A DNA stretch of 63,591 bases, taken from contig NZ_CVRT01000078.1 of NCBI RefSeq assembly GCF_001261915.1, positions 1 to 63,591 on the forward strand, in the 5' to 3' direction. Below the pieces are notes generated by a model, which worked only from the letters and a program-made list of their open reading frames with translations, was not told the DNA's origin and did not search any database. Below, piece after piece: positions 8,717 to 17,185 of the stretch (its first letter is position 1; every line of letters begins with the position of its first letter). The stretch comes from Halorubrum sp. SD626R. GTDB lineage: Archaea; Halobacteriota; Halobacteria; Halobacteriales; Haloferacaceae. The translations under genes and the position numbers were made by a program.

Positions 8717-9754
8717 TCACAGGCCGTGGACGACGCGCTCCCCCGCGTCGAGACCGTTCGCGATGGCGGCGTGGAGTCGCCCCTCGCCGGCGACCCAGTC
8801 GCCGAGGAGGTAGAGGTCGTCCCGGCGGGCGGAGTCGATCGGCCCGCGGTCGACGCCGCCCTCCGGGAGCGCGTAGCGCCACCCCTGGTGGTCGGTCCAC
8901 GCCGGGTCGGCCAGCCGCTCGTCGCCCACGATCGAGGCGGTGTGCGCCGCCAGGTCGGCGACGTTCGCGGCCGGGTCGTCGTCGTAGCGCTCGGCGGACC
9001 ACTCGGGACCCGCCTGGACGACGAGCAGCGTCTCGCCCTCCGGGACGTGCCCCGCCTTGCACTCTTCGCGCGAGATCCACCCCACTGGGTGCTCCTTGTC
9101 GGTGTTGACCAAGGCGTAGTAGGGGACGTCGACCGCGAAGGGGTAGTGGAGCACCGCGGTCCACACAGAGCGGTACGCCACGTCGCCGACGGCGTCGACG
9201 AGCGACTCGCGCACGGACGACTCCCACTCGGCGTCCCGGAGGAGTTCGGCGGTCTGCGGCGCCGGCGGATTCAACAGGAGGACGTCGAACGGTCCCCACG
9301 TCTCGCCGTCGGCGTCGTCGAGCGCCCACCGCTCGCCGACCTGGCGCACCGTCTCGACGCGCGTCCGCCGGTGGACCGTCGCGTCGGTCCGCCCGAAGAG
9401 CCGCTTGGCGATCTGGGTGAGCCCGCGCCGGTAGCTCCACTTGCGCTCGTCGGCGTCGCGCCCGGGCGAGACCGTCTCGTCGACGTCGAAGGTGTACACC
9501 GGTTCGGTGACGTCGACGAGCCCCTCGTCGTCGAGGGTCTCGGTGACCAGCTCGACGACGCGCTCGTCGTCGGACTTCAGGTAGTTCGCGCCGTAGTCGT
9601 ACGTCAGGTCCCCGTTCCGGCGGGTGGCCGCGCGGCCGCAGAGCCCGCCGGACTTCTCTAACACGGTCACGTCCGCGTCGGGCGCCGCTTCGTCGACGAC
9701 GAAGGCCGCGGCCGCCGCGCCGGCGCCCGCCCCGACGATGCCGATTTCGGTCAT
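8717..9754 (-). CDS. FAD-dependent amine-oxidase-like oxidoreductase
   Basis: This flavoprotein of 345 residues has an N-terminal dinucleotide-binding motif, GIVGAGAGAAAAAFV, followed by the acidic end of the second strand (VTVLEK) and the GGLCGRAATRR segment seen in renalase-like and monoamine-oxidase-like proteins. The C-terminal YLLGDWVAGEGRLHAAIANGL is the FAD-closing motif. The substrate cannot be deduced. The ATG at 9754 places the Rossmann strand at residue 4; an in-frame ATG eight codons upstream would add residues unlike the family. It is probably cytoplasmic. Confidence 0.82.
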   Translation of the reverse strand: MTEIGIVGAGAGAAAAAFVVDEAAPDADVTVLEKSGGLCGRAATRRNGDLTYDYGANYLKSDDERVVELVTETLDDEGLVDVTEPVYTFDVDETVSPGRDADERKWSYRRGLTQIAKRLFGRTDATVHRRTRVETVRQVGERWALDDADGETWGPFDVLLLNPPAPQTAELLRDAEWESSVRESLVDAVGDVAYRSVWTAVLHYPFAVDVPYYALVNTDKEHPVGWISREECKAGHVPEGETLLVVQAGPEWSAERYDDDPAANVADLAAHTASIVGDERLADPAWTDHQGWRYALPEGGVDRGPIDSARRDDLYLLGDWVAGEGRLHAAIANGLDAGERVVHGL

Positions 9755-9864
9755 ACAGAACGTAGGCGACGCAGCCACTTAGTCGGTCGTCTCACGGTCA
9801 GTCCGTCGTCTCGCGGATCGCCGAGCGCGCGGACGCGGTGCGGAAAAAAGGGACGGCGACGCGG

Positions 9865-10485
9865 TCAGTCGTCGGCGCCGACCACCATGACGGGCGCGGA
9901 GGCGCCGCGCTGGACGCGGACGGGGAGCGTCTCGGGGTGGACGAGCCGGTCGAGGCCGGTGCGGCGCGCGGAGCCGACCACGATCAGGTCGGCGCCGTGC
10001 GCGTCGGCGAAGTCGAGCACCTCCTCGTGGGGGGCCCCGTACCGGAACCGCTTCTCGACGTCGACGCCGAGCGCCTCGCCGCGGGCGGCGGCGTCCTCGA
10101 CGAGCGCCTCGCCCGTGCGCTCCCGGCGCTCGACGACCATGTCCCAGTGCTCGCTGGTGTCGACGACGTACAGCGCGTCGACCGTCGCGCCGTGCGCGGC
10201 GGCGACGTCGAGCCCGGCGTCGATCGCGGCGCGACCGGCCTCGTCGTCGCCCGTGACGACGAGCACGCGCTCGAAGACCGATCCGCCCCGGGCGGTTTCG
10301 ACCGGGCGCGGCGCGCCGTGCGCCTCGTCAGTCGCGGCGTCGACCGCGCTCGGAGCGACGGTCCGGTCGGTGTCGGCGGGTGCGCTGACGTTCGGGGCCT
10401 CAGTGTCGACGGCGTCGGTGTCGGCGGACATGATGAGTGGTGCCGGTCTCGCCCGTTCTCGGGCGCCGGTCGTGTTCGTATTCAT
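9865..10485 (-). CDS. Universal stress protein (UspA family)
   Basis: This protein of 206 residues has a single Usp domain at about residues 65-206, opening with VFERVLVVTGDDEAGRAAIDAGLDVA. It ends with the nucleotide-loop pattern IVVGSARRTGLDRLVHPETLPVRVQRGASAPVMVV, close to the G-2x-G-9x-G(S/T) ATP-binding consensus. The first 60 residues are an acidic, low-complexity extension. The ATG at 10485 is supported by an A/T-rich box (AATTGTTAA) about 20-27 bases upstream. ATG at 10431 is the alternative and would remove 18 residues. Confidence 0.85.
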   Translation of the reverse strand: MNTNTTGARERARPAPLIMSADTDAVDTEAPNVSAPADTDRTVAPSAVDAATDEAHGAPRPVETARGGSVFERVLVVTGDDEAGRAAIDAGLDVAAAHGATVDALYVVDTSEHWDMVVERRERTGEALVEDAAARGEALGVDVEKRFRYGAPHEEVLDFADAHGADLIVVGSARRTGLDRLVHPETLPVRVQRGASAPVMVVGADD

Positions 10486-10964
10486 GTAGGAGAGGCTCCC
10501 TCTTAACAATTTTCGACAGTATAGACGATTATCATTATCTATCCGGTAGCGATTTTCGGGGCCGGTTGCGCTTCGCGGCGATCCCTCCCGATTTTCTTTG
10601 ACGAACGACCACCACATCGATACCCGATCGGGGAAGGTCCCGTGCGACGCGATCTCGAGGGCGACGTGCTCCGGGATCGCGGCGCTCTGGGTCGTCGGCC
10701 TCGGAGCACTGGCCGTCGGGGGACTGATCCCGCCCGCGATCCGGTTCACCGCGGCGGATCCCGACGCGCTCTGAGGGGTCCCCTCCTCGAATTCGATCCG
10801 ACCGCGGGTCGACGAGGCAAGAACGTCCCCAACGACGCGTTTTAATCGGCGAGTCCGAACAGTACCGGTACGGACGCGAGCGCCGCGGCGGAGCCGCCCC
10901 CGCGGCGCGATCGAGGCACACGACATGACACCGAACATCACCACGCGGTCGACGGACGGCAACG
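10486..10964. other. Long intergenic region between divergent genes
   Basis: This 479-base region holds the A/T-rich promoter of the Usp gene (10500-10545), a possible orphan coding remnant (about 10600-10774) and the promoter and leader of the MFS gene (10838-10964). In frame, the remnant region ends in a hydrophobic helix followed by IPPAIRFTAADPDAL and a stop, but it has no good start codon. Confidence 0.45.
10838..10964 (+). promoter_or_regulatory. Promoter and structured leader of the MFS transporter
   Basis: The TATA box GTTTTAATC (10840-10848) predicts a start near 10870, giving a leader of about 95 bases, which is long for this mostly leaderless genome. The leader has a perfect 9-bp hairpin, GCGCCGCGG (10880-10888) with CCGCGGCGC (10900-10908). 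It also has a 15-codon ORF (ATG 10925, stop 10970-10972) whose end overlaps the MFS start by eight bases. Confidence 0.5.
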
Positions 10965-12353
10965 ATGGGTGAAGAGGGCGAAGCGAGCGACGCCGCCGAC
11001 GAGCCGACCGGCGACGATTCCGCCCCCGATGAGCCGGACAGCGACGGTTCCGCCCCCGACGAGCCGCCCGGCGAGGTCGACTACGCCGGCCGGGCGTCGT
11101 CGATCCTCGGTTTCTCCCGCTGGTGGCAGATCGTCGCCGCCGCGGGGATGATGGCGGCCGTGAGCCCCTATCAGTACGTCTGGTCGTCGATCGAGCAGCC
11201 GCTCGCCGCGAGCCTCGACATCGCGCTGCCGGCGCTGGGCGCGGTGTTCTCGTTTTACGTCGTCTTCCAGTCGCTCTCGCAGTTCCCCGCGGGCAAGTGG
11301 CGCGACAGCCGCGGGCCGGGCGCGCTCACTTTCCTCGCGGCGCTGCTGGCGGGCGGAGGGTACATCGGGCTGGCGTACGCGACGGCCGTCTGGCAGCTCT
11401 ACCTGCTGTACTCGCTCGGCGCGATCGGCGTGGGGATCGTGTACACGGTCGCGGTGAACACCGCGGTCAAGTGGTTCCCCGACCGCACCGGGCTCACGAC
11501 CGGTATCGGCACGATGGCGTTCGCGGGCGGGAGCGCACTCGTGGTGCCGTACGTGCGCGCGAACGCGACGGTGGCGGCGTACGGCGACGTGCTCCGGAAC
11601 GTCGGGGTCGCCATCCTCGTCGTCACGCTCGTCGGCGCGTACCTCCTGCGGGACCCGCCGGACGACTGGCTGGGGCTGGAGGACCGGGAGGACGACGAGG
11701 GCGACGACGGGCTGGCCGCCTCGCTCCGCGGGCGGGCCTACACGACCCGCGAGATGCTGTCGACGTGGCAGTTCTGGCTGTTGTACGCGATGTTCGTCGC
11801 GATGGCCGGCGCCGACCTGATCGTCATCGCCAACGTCGTGCGGTTCGCCGAGCAGTTCGGACTGGCGGCGGTCGTCGCGACCGCGGCGGCGACCCTGCTG
11901 CCCGTCGCTGCCGGGGTCTCGCGGATGATCCTCGGCGAGGCGTCCGACCGCTTCGACCGCAAGAAGGTGATGGCCGCCTCGTTCGTGCTCGCCGGAGTCT
12001 TCCGGCTCGCGCTGATCGGTGCCGGACGGGCCGAGGCCGGACTCGCGTTCGTCGCGCTGGTGATGGCGGCGATGTTCTTCTCCTCGCCGCTGTTCGTCTA
12101 CTTCCCGTCGGTGATCGCCGACTACTACGGCTCGCGCAACTCCTCCGGCAACTACGCGGTCCTCTACACCGCGAAGGTCGGCGGCGGCGTCTTCGCGGGG
12201 ACCGTCACCGGCTACCTCGTCTCGGCGTTCGGCTGGGTCCCGACGTTCGCGCTCGGCGGCGGCCTCGCGATCGCCGCCGGTCTGGCGGCGCTCGCGCTCC
12301 GCCCCCCGAGCGGCTCCGGGCTTGAGTCCGAGTCGGCGACGCCGGCGGATTAG
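10965..12353 (+). CDS. MFS transporter, OFA (oxalate/formate antiporter-like) family
   Basis: This 462-residue major facilitator has about twelve hydrophobic helices in two halves. The first half has FPAGKWRDSRGPGALTFLAALLAGGG, the OFA version of the loop 2-3 motif, and GIGVGIVYTVAVNTAVKWFPDRTGLTTGIG, typical of oxalate/formate and related carboxylate exchangers. The second half repeats the loop motif as LGEASDRFDRKKVMAAS. The first 45 residues are an acidic linker with an imperfect internal duplication (D-S-A-P-D-E-P). The substrate is unknown. It is preceded by a structured leader with a short upstream ORF. Confidence 0.87.
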   Translation: MGEEGEASDAADEPTGDDSAPDEPDSDGSAPDEPPGEVDYAGRASSILGFSRWWQIVAAAGMMAAVSPYQYVWSSIEQPLAASLDIALPALGAVFSFYVVFQSLSQFPAGKWRDSRGPGALTFLAALLAGGGYIGLAYATAVWQLYLLYSLGAIGVGIVYTVAVNTAVKWFPDRTGLTTGIGTMAFAGGSALVVPYVRANATVAAYGDVLRNVGVAILVVTLVGAYLLRDPPDDWLGLEDREDDEGDDGLAASLRGRAYTTREMLSTWQFWLLYAMFVAMAGADLIVIANVVRFAEQFGLAAVVATAAATLLPVAAGVSRMILGEASDRFDRKKVMAASFVLAGVFRLALIGAGRAEAGLAFVALVMAAMFFSSPLFVYFPSVIADYYGSRNSSGNYAVLYTAKVGGGVFAGTVTGYLVSAFGWVPTFALGGGLAIAAGLAALALRPPSGSGLESESATPAD

Positions 12354-12391
12354 CTGTCCCGGCCGCGAGATCGACGCCGCCGGTACCGCGC

Positions 12392-13018
12392 TCAGCCGCG
12401 GTCGCCCGCCGCCGGCTCCCGCCCCACGACCGCGTAGAACGGGTCCGTGCCTGGACGCTCCGCGATCCGGTCCGCGACCGCGAGGCCGCCCGCTTTCAGA
12501 TACCGCTCGACCAGGTCGGCGCGCTCGTCCATCGAGGCGGCCCGCCACGCCCGGACCGCCTTCGTCGGGAACATCCGGTTCGAGAAGCTCACGACCACGA
12601 CGCCGCCGGGCGCGAGGACGCGCGCGAACTCCGCGAACACGTCGCCGGGGTACTGGAGGTACTGGACCGACAGGGCACAGCAGACGGCGTCGAAGGCGCC
12701 GTCGGCGAACGGGAGCTCCCGGTCGGCGTTGAGGTCCTGTACGACGAACTCGTCGAGCCGGTCGTTCGCGGCGAGTTCCGCCTCGTTGAGCCCGTGGCCG
12801 ACGACGCGATCGAACTCGGTCGCGGGGAGGTGCGAGACCCAGCTGCTCATCGCGTCGAGGACGCGGTCGTCCGGGGCGAGCAGCCCGTCGTACAGCACCG
12901 TCAGGCGGTCGAGGAACGCGTCGTCGGCGTGGGTGACGAACCGCGGCTCCTCGTAGAACGTCCCGTCGGGTCGGTCGTCGCGCTTCCGCCGGTCGCGGTC
13001 GGTGAGGACGGTCGTCAC
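12392..13018 (-). CDS. Class I SAM-dependent methyltransferase
   Basis: This Rossmann-fold methyltransferase has about 208 residues. The motifs seen are DDRVLDAMSSWVSHLP, where motif I is atypical because the usual glycine-rich loop is replaced by SSW, FVVQDLNADRELPFADGAFDAVCCALSVQYL (motifs II-IV), and ARVLAPGGVVVVSFSNRMFPTKAVRAW. The methyl acceptor is unknown. The GTG start at 13018 is chosen because TTCTTTGA lies about 29 bases upstream and homologues begin near RPDGTFYEEPRFV. An in-frame ATG at 13075 would add 19 residues. Confidence 0.82.
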   Translation of the reverse strand: MTTVLTDRDRRKRDDRPDGTFYEEPRFVTHADDAFLDRLTVLYDGLLAPDDRVLDAMSSWVSHLPATEFDRVVGHGLNEAELAANDRLDEFVVQDLNADRELPFADGAFDAVCCALSVQYLQYPGDVFAEFARVLAPGGVVVVSFSNRMFPTKAVRAWRAASMDERADLVERYLKAGGLAVADRIAERPGTDPFYAVVGREPAAGDRG

Positions 13019-13103
13019 GCGTGTCGAGAGGTGTGGACCGCGCGTCAAAGAACCCGTCGCCAGCGAGGACGTCATCGGTCCGCCGGCCCGCGGACCGGAC
13101 CGC

Positions 13104-13979
13104 TCACCCGACGCGCGCCATCGCGCGCTCGATCCGCCGCGTGAGCCCGTCGAGCCGGTCGCCGACTGCACCGACCGCCGCGAGGACGGGGTACGTCGCG
13201 TCGGTCGACCCGTAGAGGTACGTCGGGAGGTCGACGGCGTCCTCGTCGAGCCGGAGTTCGCGCTCGTGGGCCGCGATCACGCGTTGACGGCGCGCCGCGA
13301 TCCGGTCGCAGTCGTCCACGAGGACGCCGGCGCGGGCGCGACACGCGTCGAGCGCGCCGAAGTCGCCGTCGGGGATCGCCGCGTCGAGCGACGCGATCTC
13401 GCGCCGGACGGCCGCCAGCCGCGAGCCGGCGCGGTCGAGCGACTCGGCCTCCGTCGCCAGCCGCTCTTCGAGCCGCTCGCGCTCCGCGATCGCGGCGTCG
13501 ACCGCGTCGAACAGGGCCCGTTCGCAGTCGGCGTGATACGCGGCGCTCCGGGTGAGCGCGTACGCCAGTTCGGGGCCGAACTCCGCGGCGACGCTGCGCT
13601 CGTAGGTGTCGTCGTACTCCGCCTCGTAATGCGGGACCGACATCACCGTCTCGACGTACGCGTCGCGGACGGCGACGAGCCCGGAGCCCGGCGGCGCGGC
13701 GGGAACGCCCGACCCCGCGTCCGCGGTCGCGCCGGGGGCGGCGGTCGGTCCCGTGGCGCCGCCGGTTCCCGAGATTCCGGGCGGGCCTCCGGGACTACCG
13801 AGATCCGCCGCGCGCGACCCGTCCGGCGAGGTCGACTCCGTCGGGATCGCCTCCAGTCGGCCTCGGAACGCCCGGAACGCCTCGCGCTCGTCGACGGTGC
13901 GGCGGCGCTCGACGCGGATGGCCTCCCGCGCGTCGTCGATGAGCGCCCTGGACCCTTCCGATCCGTCGGTCGTTGGCAT
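13104..13979 (-). CDS. Haloarchaeal conserved coiled-coil protein (possibly DUF7260-like)
   Basis: This protein of 291 residues has no recognised catalytic motif. Residues about 1-45 and 165-270 are charged and helical, with heptad-like spacing (ERLEERLATEAESLDRAGSRLAAV). Between them lies a Gly/Pro/Ala-rich linker (about 55-98). The segment YVETVMSVPHYEAEYDDTYERSVAAEFGPELA looks like a conserved core. No signal peptide or membrane helix is present, so it is probably cytoplasmic. It resembles a family of unknown function common in haloarchaea; the DUF number is from memory and unverified. Confidence 0.7.
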   Translation of the reverse strand: MPTTDGSEGSRALIDDAREAIRVERRRTVDEREAFRAFRGRLEAIPTESTSPDGSRAADLGSPGGPPGISGTGGATGPTAAPGATADAGSGVPAAPPGSGLVAVRDAYVETVMSVPHYEAEYDDTYERSVAAEFGPELAYALTRSAAYHADCERALFDAVDAAIAERERLEERLATEAESLDRAGSRLAAVRREIASLDAAIPDGDFGALDACRARAGVLVDDCDRIAARRQRVIAAHERELRLDEDAVDLPTYLYGSTDATYPVLAAVGAVGDRLDGLTRRIERAMARVG

Positions 13980-14160
13980 ACCGCGTCCCTCGCTACCGGT
14001 CCTCGTAAACGCTTATATGAGCGGTATCGGGCCGCCGTGAGCGCTCCCGAGCGCTCAATAGTCCTCCCGAGGCGGCGGTCGGACTCGTCTCGTGAGCCCG
14101 CCCGCCCGCTCTGGCGGCGGCGGGAAACGTACATCCGTCGGCCGACCCAAGGGCGCGCCG

Positions 14161-14904
14161 ATGGAAGTCGCGCTGATCACGGTCGGCGACGAACTGCTCT
14201 CGGGCGACACGGTGAACACGAACGCGAACTGGCTCGCCGGCGAGCTGAGCGACCGCGGCGTCACCGTGGCGCGGATCCTCTCCGTCCCCGACGACCGGGC
14301 GGCGATCGCCGACCACGTCCGCGAGTACGCCGCGGCGTTCGACGCCGTGATCGTCACGGGGGGGATCGGCAGCACCCCGGACGACGTGACGATGGAGGCG
14401 GTCGCGGACGCGTTCGACCGAGAGATGGTCGCCACCGACCTCACGCGCGAGTCGGTCGAGCGCCGGCTGGCCGCAATTCGCGAGCGCGTCCCCGACCGCG
14501 AGTTCGACGTCGACGTCGAGGCGGAGGCGGCGGTCCCCGAGGGGAGCCGCCCGCTCGTGACCGAGGCCGGGCTCGCCCCCGGCTGCGTGGTCGAGGGCGT
14601 CTACGTCATGCCGGGAATTCCGGACGAGCTGAAGGCGACCTTCGCGACCGTCGCCGACGAGTTCGCCGGCGACCGGCGCTCGCGGTTCCTCTACACGGTC
14701 GAGCCCGAGTCGAACATCGTGCCCGCCTTGGAGGAGGCGATGGAGCGGTTCGACGTCGCCGTCGGCTGTTACCCCGACCGCGAGGCCGACCACAACCGCC
14801 TGAAGGTGACCGCGACCGACGACGGCGCGCTCGACGACGCGGCCGCGTGGCTGCTGGCGAACGTCAACGCGAGCGAGACGCCGGTGCGTCGCAATTGGGA
14901 CTGA
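14161..14904 (+). CDS. CinA-like molybdopterin-binding-fold protein
   Basis: This protein of 247 residues has the MoaB/CinA N-terminal fold. It begins ALITVGDELLSGDTVNTNANWLAGEL, followed by AVIVTGGIGSTPDDVTMEAVADAF, the typical CinA pair of motifs, and CVVEGVYVMPGIPDEL. It lacks the C-terminal NMN deamidase domain of full CinA, which is usual for archaeal members. Its role is uncertain: nucleotide-pyrophosphate clean-up or cofactor metabolism. The ATG at 14161 opens directly on the first beta-strand; no good promoter is visible nearer than the preceding GC-rich stretch. Confidence 0.85.
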   Translation: MEVALITVGDELLSGDTVNTNANWLAGELSDRGVTVARILSVPDDRAAIADHVREYAAAFDAVIVTGGIGSTPDDVTMEAVADAFDREMVATDLTRESVERRLAAIRERVPDREFDVDVEAEAAVPEGSRPLVTEAGLAPGCVVEGVYVMPGIPDELKATFATVADEFAGDRRSRFLYTVEPESNIVPALEEAMERFDVAVGCYPDREADHNRLKVTATDDGALDDAAAWLLANVNASETPVRRNWD

Positions 14905-14951
14905 AAAGAGCGGAGCTGCGAAGGGAATTCCCGATCGGCCGCGGGCGCGGC

Positions 14952-16028
14952 TCAGCCGGTCGTCTGGTTCTCCGGGGGCTCCTGCGATCCGGACGGCGCC
15001 GTCTGGTTTCCGGACGGTGCCGTCTGGTTCCCCGAAGGCGCGGTCGGCGTCGGCCCGGCGGTCGGTGTCGCCTGGCCGCCCGCCACGAGGAAGTCGGCGA
15101 GGTTTCCGATCAGCGCGTCGTTATCGGCGCGGGCGGCGTTCTCGGGCGAGAGGAAGTCGCTGTCGCCCACCATCACCACGCCGTCGCTCCGAACGAGGAG
15201 CGGCGCCTCGGTCGACGCGCGCGTCGTCGACAGCTCGCTCCCCTCGATCGGGCGGAGCACGTCGCCGCCGCCGGTCGCCGTGCCGACCGGCGTCGCCGAC
15301 GGCAGGACCGCGCGGTCGACGCCCTCGGTCAGCGCCGCGCCGGACCCGCCGGTCGGTTCTGCGTACACGCGCTGGTAGTTCAGATCGTTCTCCTCCATGT
15401 TGTAGACGTAGCCGGGCTCGGTCGTGACCTCGAGCGTCGAGTCGAGGCCGACCGCTCCCGGCTGGTCGAACGCCGCGTCGGGCTCCGTCGCCACGATCAC
15501 GCGGCCGCCCGAGTCGACGAACTCCTCGATCGCGGAGAGCTCGGCCTCGTCGTAGTCGGTCCGGAACGTCACGAACGCGTCCGCGTCGGCGAGCCGTTCG
15601 CCGAGCCGAGTCTCCGCCCCGCCGCTGCCGGGACCGGCGGCGCGACGCGGCTGCGTCGCACCCGGCACGTAGACGCCGATCTCGTGGCCGTTCTCGATGA
15701 GCGCGTTCGCCAGCGGCCGGATGTCGCGGTCGGCGACGCCCGGACTCCCGAGGCCGAGGAGCGCGAGCGGGCTCGCGGCCACGCCGCCGGACGAGTCGAT
15801 GCCGGGGTCGACGAGCACCGTCTGCGACCGCGCCGTCGACTCCATCTCGACGGTCGCCCGCCCCGGCGTGTCGTTCGCGACGGCGTCGCCGTCGACGTAG
15901 TGCTCGTTCTGGATCTCGGGCGCGGGGGCGGCGCCGTCGGCGGTCACGAAGCCGGTGACCGCCGCGCCGCCGGTGATCGCCGCCAGCGTCACGACGAAGG
16001 CGACCGCCAGCGTGCGGATATCGCTCAC
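14952..16028 (-). CDS. DUF4350-like membrane-anchored protein
   Basis: This 358-residue protein has one N-terminal hydrophobic segment (residues 6-28) and then an extracytoplasmic-looking region with a GATase-like pattern (DIRPLANALIENGHEIGVYVPG, DADAFVTFRTDYDEAELSAIEEFVDSGGRVIVATEP), as in DUF4350 proteins. The C-terminus is a short tandem repeat of the unit TAPSGNQ followed by a Pro/Gln-rich tail. The GTG start at 16028 overlaps the SppA stop (GTGA), so it forms a translationally coupled pair with the peptidase. Its function is unknown; a partner or substrate-handling role for SppA is inference. Confidence 0.72.
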   Translation of the reverse strand: MSDIRTLAVAFVVTLAAITGGAAVTGFVTADGAAPAPEIQNEHYVDGDAVANDTPGRATVEMESTARSQTVLVDPGIDSSGGVAASPLALLGLGSPGVADRDIRPLANALIENGHEIGVYVPGATQPRRAAGPGSGGAETRLGERLADADAFVTFRTDYDEAELSAIEEFVDSGGRVIVATEPDAAFDQPGAVGLDSTLEVTTEPGYVYNMEENDLNYQRVYAEPTGGSGAALTEGVDRAVLPSATPVGTATGGGDVLRPIEGSELSTTRASTEAPLLVRSDGVVMVGDSDFLSPENAARADNDALIGNLADFLVAGGQATPTAGPTPTAPSGNQTAPSGNQTAPSGSQEPPENQTTG

Positions 16029-17008
16029 GCGCCGACACCTCCGGTGGACTGCGCCGTCTCGTTGCCCGTCGCGCCGGTCGCCGCCTCGCCGCCGTCGACC
16101 TTGAGGTCGCTCTCGGAGAAGCGCTCCACCGTGTCGACGTGCGGGACCGCCGGCAGGTGGACGTACGTGAGTCCCATCGGCTTGACGTCGGCGTAGCCGG
16201 GGTCGTTCGCGTGGACCGCGACGACCTGGGTGTCGGTGCGGAGCAGGAACGGCAGGCCGCCGTCGGGCCCGGTCTCCCGGGTGTCGACCCGGTACTCGCC
16301 GAGGTTCTCCTCGGTCGCGGCGGCGTGGATCGCCTCGTTGAGCGAGCCGATCTCGTCCGCGAAGCCGTTCTCGACCGCCTCGGTACCGAGGTAGACGTCG
16401 GCCTTCGCGACCTCCTCGCGAGGCATCTGGAACTCCTCCTCGCGCTCGGCCATCATCGCGTCGACGAACGTGTCGGCGAGCGTCTGCTGCTCGGCCCATC
16501 TCTGTATCTCGTTGCTACCGGCCTTGTCTGGGCCGCTCGGGCCGTAGACCGGCGCGGTCGACCGCGGCGCGGGGGCGTTCAGGCCGATGCTGCCGACCGT
16601 CGAGGTCGGGAGCACGTAGATCTCGTCCGCGGGCGCCATGGCGTAGTAGCCGCCGGAGGCGCTGATCGACTGCACGCTCGCGATGACGGTCATCTGTTCG
16701 CTCGTGCGCTGGACCGCCTTGTACATCCGCTCGGAGGCGACGGGCGCGCCGCCCGGCGTGTCGATCTTGAGCACCACCGCGCCGACGGAGTCGTTGGCGC
16801 GGATGTCCGCGAGTTCGCTCTCGACGTCCTCGGCGAGGGCCGTGTTGACGGGCCCCTCGATCTCGACGACGGCGACGGTATCGTCCGGGTCGTTGGTCGC
16901 CGCGTACACGCTGGGCGCGAGCACGGCGCCGACCACCGCCGCGGCCACCACGACGACGGCGAGCCGCTGCCGCGACGTGAGAGCCGTGGAGGGCTGTTTG
17001 GATGACAT
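16025..17008 (-). CDS. sppA: Signal peptide peptidase SppA (S49 serine protease)
   Basis: This 327-residue membrane protease degrades released signal peptides. It has an N-terminal transmembrane helix (about residues 17-37), then the crotonase-like core with VVLKIDTPGGAPVASERMY and the catalytic serine in SISASGGYYAMAPADEIY. A lysine in the YGPSGPDKAGSNEIQRW segment is positioned like the general base of archaeal SppA. A second domain follows from about residue 225, ending in a Gly/Thr-rich tail. Length and layout fit an archaeal SppA. It overlaps the DUF4350-like gene downstream. Confidence 0.88.
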   Translation of the reverse strand: MSSKQPSTALTSRQRLAVVVVAAAVVGAVLAPSVYAATNDPDDTVAVVEIEGPVNTALAEDVESELADIRANDSVGAVVLKIDTPGGAPVASERMYKAVQRTSEQMTVIASVQSISASGGYYAMAPADEIYVLPTSTVGSIGLNAPAPRSTAPVYGPSGPDKAGSNEIQRWAEQQTLADTFVDAMMAEREEEFQMPREEVAKADVYLGTEAVENGFADEIGSLNEAIHAAATEENLGEYRVDTRETGPDGGLPFLLRTDTQVVAVHANDPGYADVKPMGLTYVHLPAVPHVDTVERFSESDLKVDGGEAATGATGNETAQSTGGVGA

Positions 17009-17185
17009 GACCGAGTAGACCCTGCGTCAAACAGAAAATAAAAATTGTGGAAACGAGAGCGGTGATATCAGTCCTCACGAAGGGGTCCCGCAGGGCGCGT
17101 CGGCACCCGGATCCCTCCCGCGGTCGTGTGCGGCGCGCGCCACCGGGGACGGGACTTGATGAGGGTGGCCGCCGTCACCGGGCCC

